Shown here: positions 51,551 to 62,862 of the stretch, in pieces | Layout: the number at the start of each line of letters is the position of its first letter | Position numbering within the stretch: position 1 is the stretch's first letter | Assembly: GCA_002914805.1 (NCBI GenBank) | Contig: JXTB01000385.1 | Span: forward strand, 185,603 to 249,602 | Length of the DNA: 64,000 nucleotides | Origin: Parasponia andersonii | Taxonomy: Eukaryota; Streptophyta; Magnoliopsida; Rosales; Cannabaceae | Direction: 5' to 3' | The notes under the pieces: model-generated | What the model saw: the letters and a program-made list of their open reading frames with translations, nothing else | Told to the model about the DNA's origin: nothing | Database searches by the model: none | Made by a program: the position numbers and the translations under genes

Positions 51551-51790
51551 TAATCCAAAAAGATTTTCTCGTAATTTATATAACGTAAGGTTCTACGGTG
51601 AAAATATATATATATATATATATTTATTTATTTACCGTAATTTTCCTTTTGATTATTTATTTTACTGAAAATTTTAATCCAAAAAGATTTTCTCGTAATT
51701 TATATAACGTAAGGTTCTACAGTGAAATATATATTTTTTTATTTATTTACCGTAATTTTCCTTTTGATTATTTATTTTACTGAAAATTTC
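51551..51790 (+). repeat. 124-bp direct tandem duplication
   Basis: Copies start at 51551 and 51675. Each contains aatccaaaaagattttctcg, taacgtaaggttctac, a (TA)n-rich middle and ttgattatttattttactga. Differences are nearly confined to the (TA)n length, so the duplication is recent. Confidence 0.9.
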
Positions 51791-52636
51791 TCTTTTTTTC
51801 TTTTTATTTTTTCTAAACATTAAGGTTAGACCCATAAAAAAAAAATCATCAAGGTTAGCGATTATTCAGTTATTACATTAATTGCTACAATTTAATACGA
51901 CTTCTTATTAGACAGTTTGTATTTGTTGTGAAATTGGATTTTTAGTATATCTTTGCCAATAATATTATCCCCATCTTGTTAAGATTTTACCGTTTCTTCT
52001 AAAATTCAGTCTTATATTATAATCTGTTTTTGCGACCTTATATTAAAATTCAACCTTAGTTTCAGTGACCTATCTTATATTATAATCTGTATTTGCCATT
52101 TGCATTTCGAATCTAGATTAGAAGTAGATACCTTTTTTAAAAATAAAAAAAAAAAAAAAAAGAAAAGAAAAAAAAAGTAAAAAAAAAAAAAAACCCAATA
52201 AAGGAAGAAAGAAAAAGTCTAAATGGTGTTTTTAACAAAATTGTTGTTCTCAACATTGTTTGGGATTCAAATATGAGAGCTAATTATCCTCATTAGGAGT
52301 ATGATCTTATGGCCACATTTTCCATTTGACAACATATATATGAATTCTTTTAATGTATTTTTCATTTGGCTGAATGGAGATGAAAACAAAATAAAAGTGA
52401 AACAAAGTACAAATAAGAAAAAAAATATCTTAATTTTTCGGGTGGTGATTAATAATACAACGTTGTATCTTAAAAGATGACTAGATGATTCATGAACACA
52501 ATCTTTATTTTATTTATTGAACTGAAATAGCACAGAAAATAGAACAATAACACTCGTTGAGAAATATAACTGATAGTACGTACGTCAACTAATAACACTG
52601 TAATTAAAGTTGAAACAAAGAACTAATAAACTATAA
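51791..52636. other. Intergenic DNA downstream of the proline-rich gene
   Basis: Contains a long A-rich tract (52138-52196) and the probable 3' UTR of the minus-strand gene adjacent to 52636. No other gene seen. Confidence 0.45.
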
Positions 52637-53191
52637 CTAAGCCTTAGGTGGTGAAGGAGGAGACCCTCCGGCGGAAGGCGGCGGCAGTGTGCCTGGCCAT
52701 GGATAACGTGGCCAATGGAAAGCTGGCGATTTCGGCCAATGTGGTGGCCAGTGGAAGTGTGGTGGTTGCGGAGACCCTCCTGCAGGGGAAGGAGCAACAG
52801 GCGTGACTGGTTTTGGCCACCACGGAAAATGTGGCCAATGAAAATGGGGGGGTGGAGTACTAGGCGGCGGCGACGATGATGATGATCCTCCATCAGACGG
52901 AGGAGGAGTAGTAGTAGGCATTGGTATCCATGGAAAATGTCGCCAATGGAAGGATGGTGGACTTGGTGGTGATGATCCTCCTTTTGATGGAGGAGGATTC
53001 GTAGGAGTGGGCAGAGGCTCATGATGATTAGGACAATCTTTTTTCGATTTCGATGTAGTATGAGGCCTTAATATTCCTCGGAGCGAGGATGGTCGTTTAG
53101 TGGTGCTAGTACTATGTGAAGTAGCAATAGGATTCACCCATAATAAGCAAACCAATAAAGCTAACATCATAGTTGATGATGACATCTTCAT
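52637..53191 (-). CDS. Secreted proline/His/Trp-rich protein
   Basis: Single exon, 184 residues. Residues 1 to about 25 (MKMSSSTMMLALLVCLLWVNPIATS) form a clear signal peptide. The mature part is Pro-rich with poly-Ser and PPP stretches and three spaced aromatic modules: FHWRHFPWIP, FHWPHFPWWPKP and FHWPPHWPK..FHWPRYPWPG. These are linked by PPPS(K/D/A)GGS-type spacers. This suggests an extracellular, cell-wall or apoplast protein. It lacks the Ser-Pro4 repeats of classical extensins. A canonical TATA box lies 75-83 bp upstream, in line with a real short gene. His/Trp content could favour metal or sugar binding (speculation). Overlapping minus-strand frames at 52585-53022 and 52644-52838 are shadows. 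Function unknown. Confidence 0.85.
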   Translation of the reverse strand: MKMSSSTMMLALLVCLLWVNPIATSHSTSTTKRPSSLRGILRPHTTSKSKKDCPNHHEPLPTPTNPPPSKGGSSPPSPPSFHWRHFPWIPMPTTTPPPSDGGSSSSSPPPSTPPPHFHWPHFPWWPKPVTPVAPSPAGGSPQPPHFHWPPHWPKSPAFHWPRYPWPGTLPPPSAGGSPPSPPKA

Positions 53192-53266
53192 TTTTTACTA
53201 ACTCACGCTCAAGTAATTATTCTTTTGTGTGAGCACTACTTATAAAATGTGACACTACTCATTGGG

Positions 53267-53274
53267 TTTTTATA
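53267..53274 (-). promoter_or_regulatory. TATA box of the proline-rich protein gene
   Basis: On the minus strand the sequence is CTATAAAAACCC, with TATAAAAA ending about 76 bp before the ATG. A transcript start about 30 bp downstream would leave a leader of about 45 bases. Confidence 0.6.
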
Positions 53275-54564
53275 GCGGCTCAAGAGGGTGAGATTACTAT
53301 AATTTTTTTTTTTAAAGTTAAAACAAAAATGGTTGTTATGCAATCCGAATCATCTTGATCTGGATTTTGTTTTCAAACTGTTTTATCGATATATGATAAC
53401 AGTGATGATCATATTGATAAGATATTATTCAGGTTATATACGTTTTTTGAATTTGATTACAAGGTCGCAGCCTAAGAATCAGGTTTTGTTATCATTTATA
53501 TATTAGTTTTCTGGAACTAACTTGCGAAAGATGGCAATGAGGCATCGACCTATGGTCCAAACGACACAGTACAGATATGGGCTTTTTCAGTAGAGGCCCA
53601 GGTGGATTGTACTGGATCAACCCACTAGTCAGAAGTCACCCAACATAGGGCATATGAAAACTTTTCTAACATTTTACTTAGGGAAATTTACGTGAATAGT
53701 CTCTTTTTGTGACTAAATGACTTTTTTTACTCATCTTTTTCAGAATGACTTTTTTAATACGAAATTATGACATTTTTAGTTCATTTTCGAGAGAGAAAAA
53801 TTCACCATTCCAAATCTGCCATTCTGCCGTTCTTTTTCTTTTTTTTTTTTGAGGAGACCTACATTTCTTTTTAGGTGAGATGCATTTCCCACTTTCCCTC
53901 TTTTTTTTTTTTTGTGGGTTCCTCCTTGTACATCTTTGCTCAAAGGGAAAAGTTATTTAATTAGCTAAGATAATGTCTCTCCTTGTACTTACTTTCCCTA
54001 TTTCTTCCCCATTCACCTCACAAATGTACAAAACCCCTCCATCATTTGCTTTTCTTTCTTTTCTTTATTTTTTTTAATAAAGAACTTTTGTTTTTTCCAA
54101 GACACAAAAGCTAACCTTCTTCTTCTTCATTTCTCCAAGACCTAGAAACAATCTTACTCTAGCAATTGCAGGAATATGCAACCATAACTTCTTCGGGTTA
54201 TGAAGATGGTCTTCAATGGCAATTTCAGTTCTATGTGAACTAAATTGGGCACCCAAGATTTTAAAATTATTGGGCTGAAAATTGTTGTGTTTAAGGTATT
54301 TCTCGAGTTGGAATATTAGGAGGAGACAGAGCGAGAATCTATAAGCAATCTCTATAGCCATTGTACTAGTAAGGTATGTGAAAGTAATGAGATTACAAGA
54401 TTGCCATACTATAATAAGATAAAAGGTTTAATGCTTCAGGTTTAGAGAGCTTTGGGCTTCAAATTTTCAAATATGTCACAATTTTATGACTCACTCATGA
54501 TTATAGTTTATTTTACATCGTTACGAATATTACAAGTTTTTGAAGACATAGGCAGGCAGTATCA

Positions 54565-54960
54565 CAATTTTGTGACTAATGATCATATATGTCACAAATT
54601 TTATAATACATTATGATTAGAAATAGTCTGAATTTATGTCACAGTATTTATGACACATTTTCTAGATATATTTTTTATTGTTACATTAGTTACAATTTTC
54701 TTAATAGTAGTCAGTTACAAGAATTCAATCCGAATTACAAATCATGGACCTAAGATCCATTCTAGAAGTTGTGTGTAGCATCAATAGGTTGTTTTGAGAT
54801 ATGTGATTAGTGTATGTGACGTAGAGTTACACATATTGTGACTTATGGTCACAAATTTTGTAAAACATACAGTTTAGAAGTAGTCAAAATTTATGTGACT
54901 ATATTTCACAATATTTATGACACTAAACATTATTCATTTTTTCATTATTTATAAAAAACT
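54565..54960 (+). repeat. Diverged tandem duplication inside the MULE
   Basis: Two units, about 54565-54700 and 54825-54960, share ttgtgac(t)(a/t)atg(g)tcac/atatgtcac, caaattttgtaaaaca/caaattttataatac, agaa(a/g)tagtc, aatttatgt and cacaatatttatgacac. Period about 260 bp. Confidence 0.65.
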
Positions 54961-55939
54961 ATTGACAATAGTATAATTTAATAAATTATGCTAATATCAC
55001 TTAGATGTGTGCGTTTTGTTTGAGATAATTTATCTTTTAGTGTGACCCTTGGTCACATAATTTATGACAAACAATAACAAATGATAGAGAATTGGTTCAT
55101 CTTGAATTGTGCTAGTAAGTCATACAATTAGTCATGGATCCTTCATTTTCCATTACATAATATTCATTTTCATAATTGTTTACAAGGAATTCAACTTCTC
55201 TTGTCTGACTTATCAGTAGACTCTAATACTAATTTCTAGCCTTGCAAAAGGTATATAATTTATATTTTTTTAAAAATAAATTGAATAACTTTTACATAGT
55301 ACTCTGATTTATAACTCTTATTTACTAAATTGGTACATATCTTAAAAACGCAAAATAAATATTCACATTCGCTAACAATAGCTTAGTAACAACTATATAA
55401 CAATGGCAATAATGCCCATAATCAACACAAAAATATAATTTTCATATGAAAATCCAAAATTAACATATTAGTAGTCAAAAGTAGTCAAAATCTATGAGTT
55501 AGAGGTACAATTATATAAAGAGAATGCAGAAGGTGGAAGCCAAGAATTACACAGAAGAATGATAGAAAAAATAAAATAAAACTTCTGAAGAATCAACTCC
55601 ACTCACCTAAAAAAAAATAAAAATTATAAAACCATAGCTGTCTTCCAATTCATCGGCCAATTCAGTATATAAGCCCTAAATCAATAACCCTCCCCCCTCT
55701 CCCCGAGCCAAAAAAATGGAAAATCAAAATCAATTAAAAAAATGAATATCACCTGGTGAGAACGACGCTAAAGCAAGATGTGATGGAGGCGATCTGTAGT
55801 GGATTTGTTTGGCTTCCTAACCAAAGTGCTTTTCTCTATTTTTTTCTTCTTCTTTCTAGTTTCAAAGTTTCAAATCTATACTGAACTTAGAATTGGACAA
55901 AAATAGCAGAAAAAAGGCCAAAGGCACAATGGTTGTTTG

Positions 55940-57358
55940 TGTTAGGGTTTATGCCCTAAAAGCATGTATATTTTGATATTTGTTGAATTAATAAAATGAC
56001 ATTTTTCTATTTGAATTTGTGCATAATTGGTATGTCATTATATATCAGAAAATTCTTGATTTGTTTATGTGACCATAAATTTAGCATATAAGTGTTATAT
56101 GCATGAGGATTAAATTTATGGATAATAAACTAAATATAATCCGTAATAATTAATTAATGTTTGAGATCTTTAATTAAATATTATTAGTACGGTCCATTAA
56201 CCTTGAGAATATAATAGTCTTGTCCGGACTATTAATGTGTTGACATCACAATGGAGGTACTTTATATAATTTGATTATATAGGACTAAATCAGATATGAT
56301 TTGAATCTCACATAAACTCCATTAGCTATTGAGAGTTCAAATTATGTCACTAGATGATCATATGTAGATCAATTTTAATCCTAAGTAGTTATAGTCTTCT
56401 ATTTATAATATTATGTTCTTTGACATACTTGTTAAAAGTTTGTTTTTAAACAGATCGAAATACTTGTATCTTGGGAGTATGATGAGATAAGTATCTGGGA
56501 ATGTAACTTACAGATGTGGAATCCATTCCTTCCATTAGGAAGCTAGAAAGATGATTCCCTTGTGTATTGATTCAGGACTTGAACAGTTTGAGTATTCAAT
56601 TTATAATAGATTTATAAATTAATTGTTCATTAGAGAATCAATGGTACGTAAGGATAAAGAAGTAATTGGAGAGGTAAATGGAACATGACCTAGCTCCAAT
56701 TATGAATTATTTATGAAGGAATGAACTAAATGTAATGATTGAATCGATGGATTGCTCACTATTTTCTGAGTAAATTAATTCTGTAATTTCAAGAGTGCAA
56801 TTTNNNNNNNNNNNNNNNNNNNNNNNNNNNNNNNNNNNNNNNNNNNNNNNNNNNNNNNNNNNNNNNNNNNNNNNNNNNNNNNNNNNNNNNNNNNNNNNNN
56901 NNNNNNNNNNNNNNNNNNNNTATTTATTAAATAGTTTAATAAATAAATAAAAATATATATATATATATATATAAAGGAAACCCTAGTAGATAACAGAGAT
57001 ACACAATATATTATTTTCTACGAAGTCTTCATAAATTAGAGAGAAAAAGAAGAGAGTCTTCCTATTTTCCTATTGTTAAGAAAATTATAAAGACCTAAAG
57101 TGTGAGTTTAAGAGATTATACGCAACGCCCACATGTTCATCCAGTTATGCTTGAGGCTTGGATTGAAAGATCGTGGTTGATAAGACAGTAAAGTTAGGAT
57201 CCGCTGATAGACTACAAGAAGTATTAGATATATTCTCTTTGTATGTTCCTATTTGCTATGAATTAATACTATTCACTCATATAGTCAATTATTTTGAGAA
57301 AATTTTTGAATGTTCTTGGGCAAATCTTTCGCTGTGAAAATCGTTCTTAAATCCAACA
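55940..57358 (+). mobile_element. Ty1/copia-type solo LTR with assembly gap
   Basis: Begins TGTTAGGGTTTATGCCCTAA, a start typical of a common plant copia LTR class, and ends ATCCAACA. Flanking 5-bp target repeats are gtttg / gttta. About 1.4 kb as assembled, including the N run at 56804-56920, whose true size is unknown. No internal coding region is visible, but anything lost in the gap cannot be excluded. It lies within the MULE and is therefore younger than it. Fossil. Confidence 0.8.
56804..56920. other. Assembly gap (117 N)
   Basis: Run of N inside the copia-type LTR. Confidence 0.99.
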
Positions 57359-57639
57359 GTTTATAGTGATAGAGCTGGAGATTGGAGGAGAAGAACGGAA
57401 AGCCTGAATTAAAAGAATGTAAAAGGAAAAAAAATGAGGTCAAAAGCTCTAACAAGTACAAATGGTAGTTTGGACTGTTTGACTCATGGGAAGAACTAAA
57501 AATATTATTATGAAAACAAGGAGTAAAAAAGTCATTTGATCACAAAATGAGATTACCGACATCAATTTCCCTTTTATCTACAAAAGTTATTATTTGTGCC
57601 AAGTCACCTAGTGCCACTGAGAAGTCACCTACATTTTTT

Positions 57640-57905
57640 TTCCAAATACCGTGCCACTTTTTTTTGGGAAAAATATCACATTTTAATTTTTTTTGGAAAA
57701 ATACCATTTTTAAAAATAATTACTAACTACCAGTTTTTTTCTGTTATTAACTATCAATTATAAATACTTTTAGTTACTAGTTACTAGTGTTCAAAAACTG
57801 GTTACTAGTTACTAATTACTATTTTATTAAAATGGTATTTTTGAAAAAACTTTTTAAAAAGTGGCATATTTCTTAAAAAATGCGGTACCAGATCTAAAAA
57901 AAGCT
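57640..57905 (+). repeat. Palindrome-rich non-coding repeat, copy 2
   Basis: Same family as 29878-30085. aaaaataccatttttaaaaa near the left and attaaaatggtatttttga near the right form an inverted pair around an ACTAGT-rich centre; the right edge ends ccagatctaaaaa. Sits just outside the MULE. Confidence 0.65.
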
Positions 57906-58292
57906 GACCACATCGTAAATTTGCATTTCTTTTCTGAAAGGTTTTGTTTTAGGCAAATGGCTGAATTTTGGATCAAAATTTGCAAAATGGTCGTTTTTCA
58001 AACACAGTTGAAAAAAATCGAATTTTGCAAATTATTTAAAAATGATTATTTTTCATATTTAGTATATCAAATTAGTATTGACTTATTTTTTGAAAATTGA
58101 TTTAATTTTTTAAAAAATAATTTACTTCATAAAAGTAGATCAACTAAAAAAACAGCTATTTATCAAAATAAAATTATAAAATAGTCGTTTATTAAATAAA
58201 TGTGAAAAAATGACTATTTTTTAAATTGATATGAAAAAAAGGACATTTCTTATAATACTCCTTCTAAAATGGCCATAGATGGCCTAATTTTC

Positions 58293-58409
58293 TCTTAAAA
58301 GAATATGTATACTATTAGGGTTAAAATTGCTTTTTACAAAGTATTTCAGAATTCTCTTAAAAGAATATGTATAATATTAGGGTAAAATTGCTTTTCCTAA
58401 AGTATTTCA
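58293..58409 (+). repeat. 58-bp direct tandem duplication
   Basis: Two adjoining copies of tctcttaaaagaatatgtat(a) ... attagggt(t)aaaattgctttt ... aaagtatttcagaa. Confidence 0.9.
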
Positions 58410-58846
58410 GAAAATAATTTTTTTAGTATTATTATAATGTTAGTGATGGATAGTCACTATAATATTTATGATCTAAAAGATTCAGATTTTTATATTTCAC
58501 TAATATTATCTCCTACCAAATTCATTTAAAAATGTAGTCCGAGTCATTTTAACCCAATTTATTTATAATTAGTTCTAATTTACTTGTACTAATTGGATAT
58601 GTGTAACCTAGTAACGTGGATTGAAAAGTACAAATTATAAGCAATGCAGCTTCCTCCAGTTCATTTCATTTCCATGCCCAAACTGAGCCTTGTACCAGCT
58701 TAGTAGTACATGAGGGGACACTGAATCATCAATATCATCCAACAATGGAGATTTTAGAACTTATAACCAATTACTAATAGGTTTTTTTTTTCATAGGTAT
58801 AATCAATTAATGGAAGATTATGAATTGCTAAATTGGAGCTTCTCCA

Positions 58847-59085
58847 ATAAGTATTAAATCAGTACGATAATGTTATCATTAGCAATTTAGCACCAAGAGC
58901 AAATCTTCTTCAGTGTAATGTTATTAGTTGTGCTTAATTTAGTGTCTGGTGTGCTTATTTTGAACATTTAATTATTCTGATAAATAATAAAATAATTTTG
59001 TAATTAGTTGAGCATTAAAAAAAATATATATATATATTGACATTAATGTGCTAAATTTGGCACAAGAAATATCGTTGCATTGGAG
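58847..59085. mobile_element. Tourist-like MITE (possible)
   Basis: The left edge gagcttctccaataagtatt and the reverse complement of the right edge (agtccctctccaatgcaacg) share ctctccaat-type termini. Internal tagcac/gtgctaa words are repeated. Target repeats could not be fixed. A related fragment (gccaaatgtgtcacaggaaataac) lies at about 60370-60393. Confidence 0.45.
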
Positions 59086-59090
59086 AGGGA

Positions 59091-59125
<35 letters not shown>

Positions 59126-59127
<2 letters not shown>

Positions 59128-59368
59128 GCACCAATCGAGTAGGTATTTTTTTTTTTTTATCTATGTATAGGTATCAATTTGGCCAATGAAAATTTAGCAT
59201 GTATATTTTTTTATTGTAAAAAGTAAGAGAGAGAAAGAGCATTAATGATGCACGTCTTTTCATGCACTTCATTATAACCATTAGATCATCATCTAATAGT
59301 GATCCAATGGCTAAAAATAAAATACTTATCCATAGGTAAAGAAAAAAAATACCTATTGGATTGGCAAC

Positions 59369-59369
<1 letters not shown>
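59126..59369 (+). mobile_element. TA-flanked MITE, copy a
   Basis: Terminal inverted repeats gggcaccaatcgagtaggta and (reverse) ggttgccaatccaataggta. About 244 bp. Inserted in a (TA)n tract, which suggests a TA target as in Tc1/mariner-type MITEs. Internally, taggtatcaatttggccaat, agtaagagagagaaagagca and a ggatcatcatc-type palindrome. The minus-strand frame 59174-59485 is a by-product. Confidence 0.75.
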
Positions 59370-59422
<53 letters not shown>

Positions 59423-59424
<2 letters not shown>

Positions 59425-59652
59425 GGTTGCCAATCCAATAGCTATTTTTTTGGGTAAGTATTTTTTTTAGCCGTTGGATCATCATTTGGTGATCGAATTA
59501 CTATAATGAAGTGCATGAAAAGACGTACATCATTAATGTTCTTTCTCTCTCTTACTTTTTACAATAAAATAATATGCATGCTAAATTTTCATTGGCCAAA
59601 TTGATACCTATGCATAGGTAAAAAAAAAAAAATACCTACTGGATTGGTGCCC
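59423..59652 (-). mobile_element. TA-flanked MITE, copy b (inverted relative to a)
   Basis: Edges ggggttgccaatccaatagc and the reverse of tacctactggattggtgccc. The interior is the reverse complement of copy a. Separated from copy a by about 53 bp, almost all (TA)n, so the pair forms a large potential hairpin. Confidence 0.78.
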
Positions 59653-59726
59653 TATATGTATATATATATATATTAAACCCGAAGTAAAGAAAAAATATAA
59701 AAATTCTGATAGCTTCTTTAACTGCC

Positions 59727-60110
59727 ATTTTATTTTTAAAATTTTTAAAAAATTTCTAATTTTTTCATGATATGATTGATCCTATTATTATTTTTTCGTG
59801 TTATGACTGGTTATAATATATACATATATCATACAATATTATATTTAGTTTAATATTAATGATATCTTGTATTAAATTTAGTTCATCGAACAAATAGTTG
59901 TGCTATATTCGTCGCATCAAAATAAATATAAAAATAAATACAGTATCCAATGTTTTATATAATATTATATTTAATTTAAAATTACTGATATTTTATATTA
60001 AATTTAATTCATCGAATAAAAAGTTATATAATATTCATATCATCAAAATAAATATAAAAATAAATACTGTTTTTAATATTGTAATACATTAAACTTAACT
60101 ATAAATTAGA
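59727..60110 (+). repeat. Dispersed AT-rich repeat, copy 2
   Basis: Direct-orientation relative of 18207-18515: same start (tttttaaaatttttaaaaaa), ttaatattaatgatatctt, two copies of (a)tcaaaataaatataaaaataa, and the end cattaaacttaactataaat. Confidence 0.72.
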
Positions 60111-61424
60111 CTTGATATATACAATATTAATATTAACTCAATGATTTAGGATTGCATTGGAAATGCTCAATTGTATTAGCTTAATTAAATATTGACTTTT
60201 TATTTACAAAATTTGAAGACTCACTTTTTTTTAAGGCAAACCTTAAGTAAATGTTGGTGTTTGGTAACAGTTACAATTGCCTCATAAATCATAATATATT
60301 AAATAACATTGTGGAGTAGAGTAAATATTTGAATTTACTGTCAGATTTAATATTTTACTATTTTTTTGTGCCAAATGTGTCACAGGAAATAACATTTACA
60401 TTAGAAATGGTCATTGGGTTATGTGTTGGTAATAGTAGTGCTTGTAAATTAATAATTAGATAATAGAATCTTTTGGTCTAAATTGGGATTAACGTACTAA
60501 ATTAATAATATCTTAAATACATATAAGATAATAATTTTTTAAAATTTCTTTTGGTGAACGAATATATATGTATATATTAATAATTAATTGAGTATATAAA
60601 TAAAATAATACATAAATACTCATAATAATAAGGAATTTTTTATTGATAATTTCTATTTTCTTACTTATACTCTTTTTCAAAATACATCTAAAGTGTTTTA
60701 TTTCTATTTAAACCTAAAATTGAATTTCATCCTTAATTTGTTAATACATGTAACACATTCTGTACACGATTTGGAATCAATTCATAATGATTTGTATATA
60801 AAAATAAACTATTGATTGAGCTCATGTTTAATATACATGAAATATCTTTTAACCATATCTTATTTCGTATTATATTTTAAAGTTACATTTATCTATGTAC
60901 ATCTACTTATTATTTTTTTCTTACAATAAGGTCATACGTGTATTTTAGCCAAAAATAAATAATACAGATATTAAATCATAATACTCTTTTTCAATTAATA
61001 TGTAACCTCTCTGAAATAATTATTTTCCCTAGTTTCAATAGTATTAGTTTATAGAGATTTTATTAAATCCCCAATTCAAGTAACTTAGGTTTTACATCAA
61101 AGACAATAAAAAGAAGTATATTTATTATAATTTCCATTTTTTAGGGACATAGTTTCCCTTTTGATTATTTATCAATTTTGAACATTCTTAATTTTATTTA
61201 AGCAGGTCGTTAAAGTTGGGATTCCAATCTCAATGCGTGCCACTGAAGTGTGATACCTACATTAAATAATGGGGAAATTTCAATAGCATACTAAGATGAT
61301 TCAATTACTACATTAATTGCTAAACTTTGATTAGACTCCTCAGACAGTCGATAGTCATTTAACTACGCCCCCAATAATAGTCAAAATTTAATGGCCTAAT
61401 GACCTCAAACTTGGTTTTTATAGG
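60111..61424. other. AT-rich intergenic DNA without a recognised gene
   Basis: No coding signature on either strand; only scattered AT-rich sequence. Confidence 0.45.
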
Positions 61425-62150
61425 TTTTGTAGACAATAAATTTAGAAAATTATAAGACGTGTATCGTGTGTGAAAATGATTGATCAAATCAAAGCAAATA
61501 AAAAAACAAGATCAGATCAAAAGAAAGAAATACAGAGTGTAGCCCAAAAGTCCCTGATAGCAATACTGAGTTCCCCTTATATAGGTGAGGGTGACTTAAT
61601 GTTTCTCAATTGTGAAAACGGGTAAGTATGTAATCAGAAAATACAATTCGAGTAACAATATAATTGGGTAATAACTCAAATGGAATGATTGGTCGATCTC
61701 CATTCAGAAATTTGTTTCCCTTTCTTTATAGATTACCCGCTTGATGAAGTTTGATCTAATTTTCTTTTCATAATGGTCACATATAATTCATTCAGAGGAG
61801 GTCGCACTTTGATCAGAAAAATTCTCATACGACTTGACACGTCCAACTTAATCGCTAATTTCCTTTTTTTAGCATTGACCAGCATATAGGTTTTAGATCG
61901 CACGACAAAGAAAACTGAGAAGTTTTATTTTGTTTTTAAGGAATTGAAAAGTTAAATTTCTTGACAATTGAAAAAAAAAAGGTCGCTAATTTTTTTTTTT
62001 GACATTGACCAGCATATAGGTTTTAGATCGCATGACAAAGAAGACATTGACCAGCATATAAGTTTTAGATCGCATGACAAAGAAGATTGAGAAGTTTTGT
62101 TTTATTTTTAAGGAATTGAAAAGTTAAATTTCATGACAATTGAAAAAAAA
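61425..62150 (-). mobile_element. Degraded LTR of the left-edge family, reversed
   Basis: Read in reverse it follows the order of the LTR at 711-1368: tgcgatctaaaac near the start, ggtcgcac/gtgcgacc, gggaaacaaatt, ttacccgtttt, cctatataaggggaactca, and aatttattgt near the end. The start region is present two to three times (gcattgaccagcatata near 61874, 61990 and 62045), a local duplication. Fossil. Confidence 0.65.
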
Positions 62151-62159
62151 AAGGTAAAA

Positions 62160-62862
62160 TTTAACCGGCTTGATTTTTTTGAATATAAAACTAATATCAG
62201 TATCAAACGCCACATTCATCAATCCTCTCATCCTTCCACTTTTCATCTTGGCCACAATATTCTCTAAAGCTTATTGTGTGGTCACCTTCAAACCCAGATC
62301 TCCTTTCGTTAAATCAAAATTTGTCCCTATTTCCCGTATTTGTCTTTTTATTAGGGTTCTCCTCAAATTCACCCAAACGAAAGAAAGTCTTCAAAATCCA
62401 AATCCATTGCCATTTTGACCCACAATGCGACTAACTCTCATGCCCTTCCAAAATACCCAATACTAAAAAAAAAAAAAAGTAATAATAATAAAAAAAACAA
62501 ACAAGAAATTCCCATTTTTCCCCTAATAGAAGATTCCACGTATTATCATATGTCGGCAACCTCATCACGTTCTGACACTTGGCACAATTAAATCAAAAGC
62601 TAATAAATTAATAAACAAAGGAAAAAAAAATAAAAAGAAAAAAAGATTACTTTTACGAGTTTCGGACACTGAAACAAAAGGTCACAGGGATTTGTCCGCC
62701 CGACTGATAAACCTCTTTGCTTAGCAACAACGTAATACAATGCCAAAGAAAAATCTACATTAGACCCAGAAAACTCACCAATCCAATCTTCAGAACCCAC
62801 TTCTTCTTCGCCATTTTTATTTGGGTGTTACTCAGTTTTTGCAGTTTAGTCCTCGAACGCGA
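62160..62862 (+). promoter_or_regulatory. Promoter and leader region of the synaptotagmin gene
   Basis: AT-rich promoter DNA followed by a probable leader just before 62863 (acccacttcttcttcgcc). Short frames at 62170-62418 (+) and 62600-62800 (-) have no similarity that I recognise. The open frame extends upstream of 62863 in phase but without an ATG. Confidence 0.4.

Larger units (their letters stand above)
53681..57571. mobile_element. Mutator-like element (MULE), non-autonomous
   Basis: Terminal inverted repeats begin GGGAAATT at both ends and extend for about 110 bp (left gtgactaaatgactttttt..., right reverse complement gtgatcaaatgactttttt...). They are bordered by 9-bp target repeats ttttactta (53672-53680) and ttttatcta (57572-57580), agreeing at 7 of 9. 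A GGG start and 9-bp repeats are typical of MULEs. No transposase is recognisable. The interior holds a repeated GTGAC-rich section and leader-like sequence around 55.6-55.9 kb. A copia-type LTR (55940-57358) with the assembly gap sits near its right end. Confidence 0.85.

Noticed and set aside
52585-53022. 145-residue minus-strand frame overlapping the proline-rich gene
   Set aside because: Shadow frame rich in His/Arg/Leu with no signal peptide; the 184-residue frame has the signal peptide and the TATA box.
62600-62800. Minus-strand frame MGSEDWIGEF upstream of the synaptotagmin gene
   Set aside because: Antisense to the probable leader, ends in a low-complexity tail, and has no similarity that I recognise.
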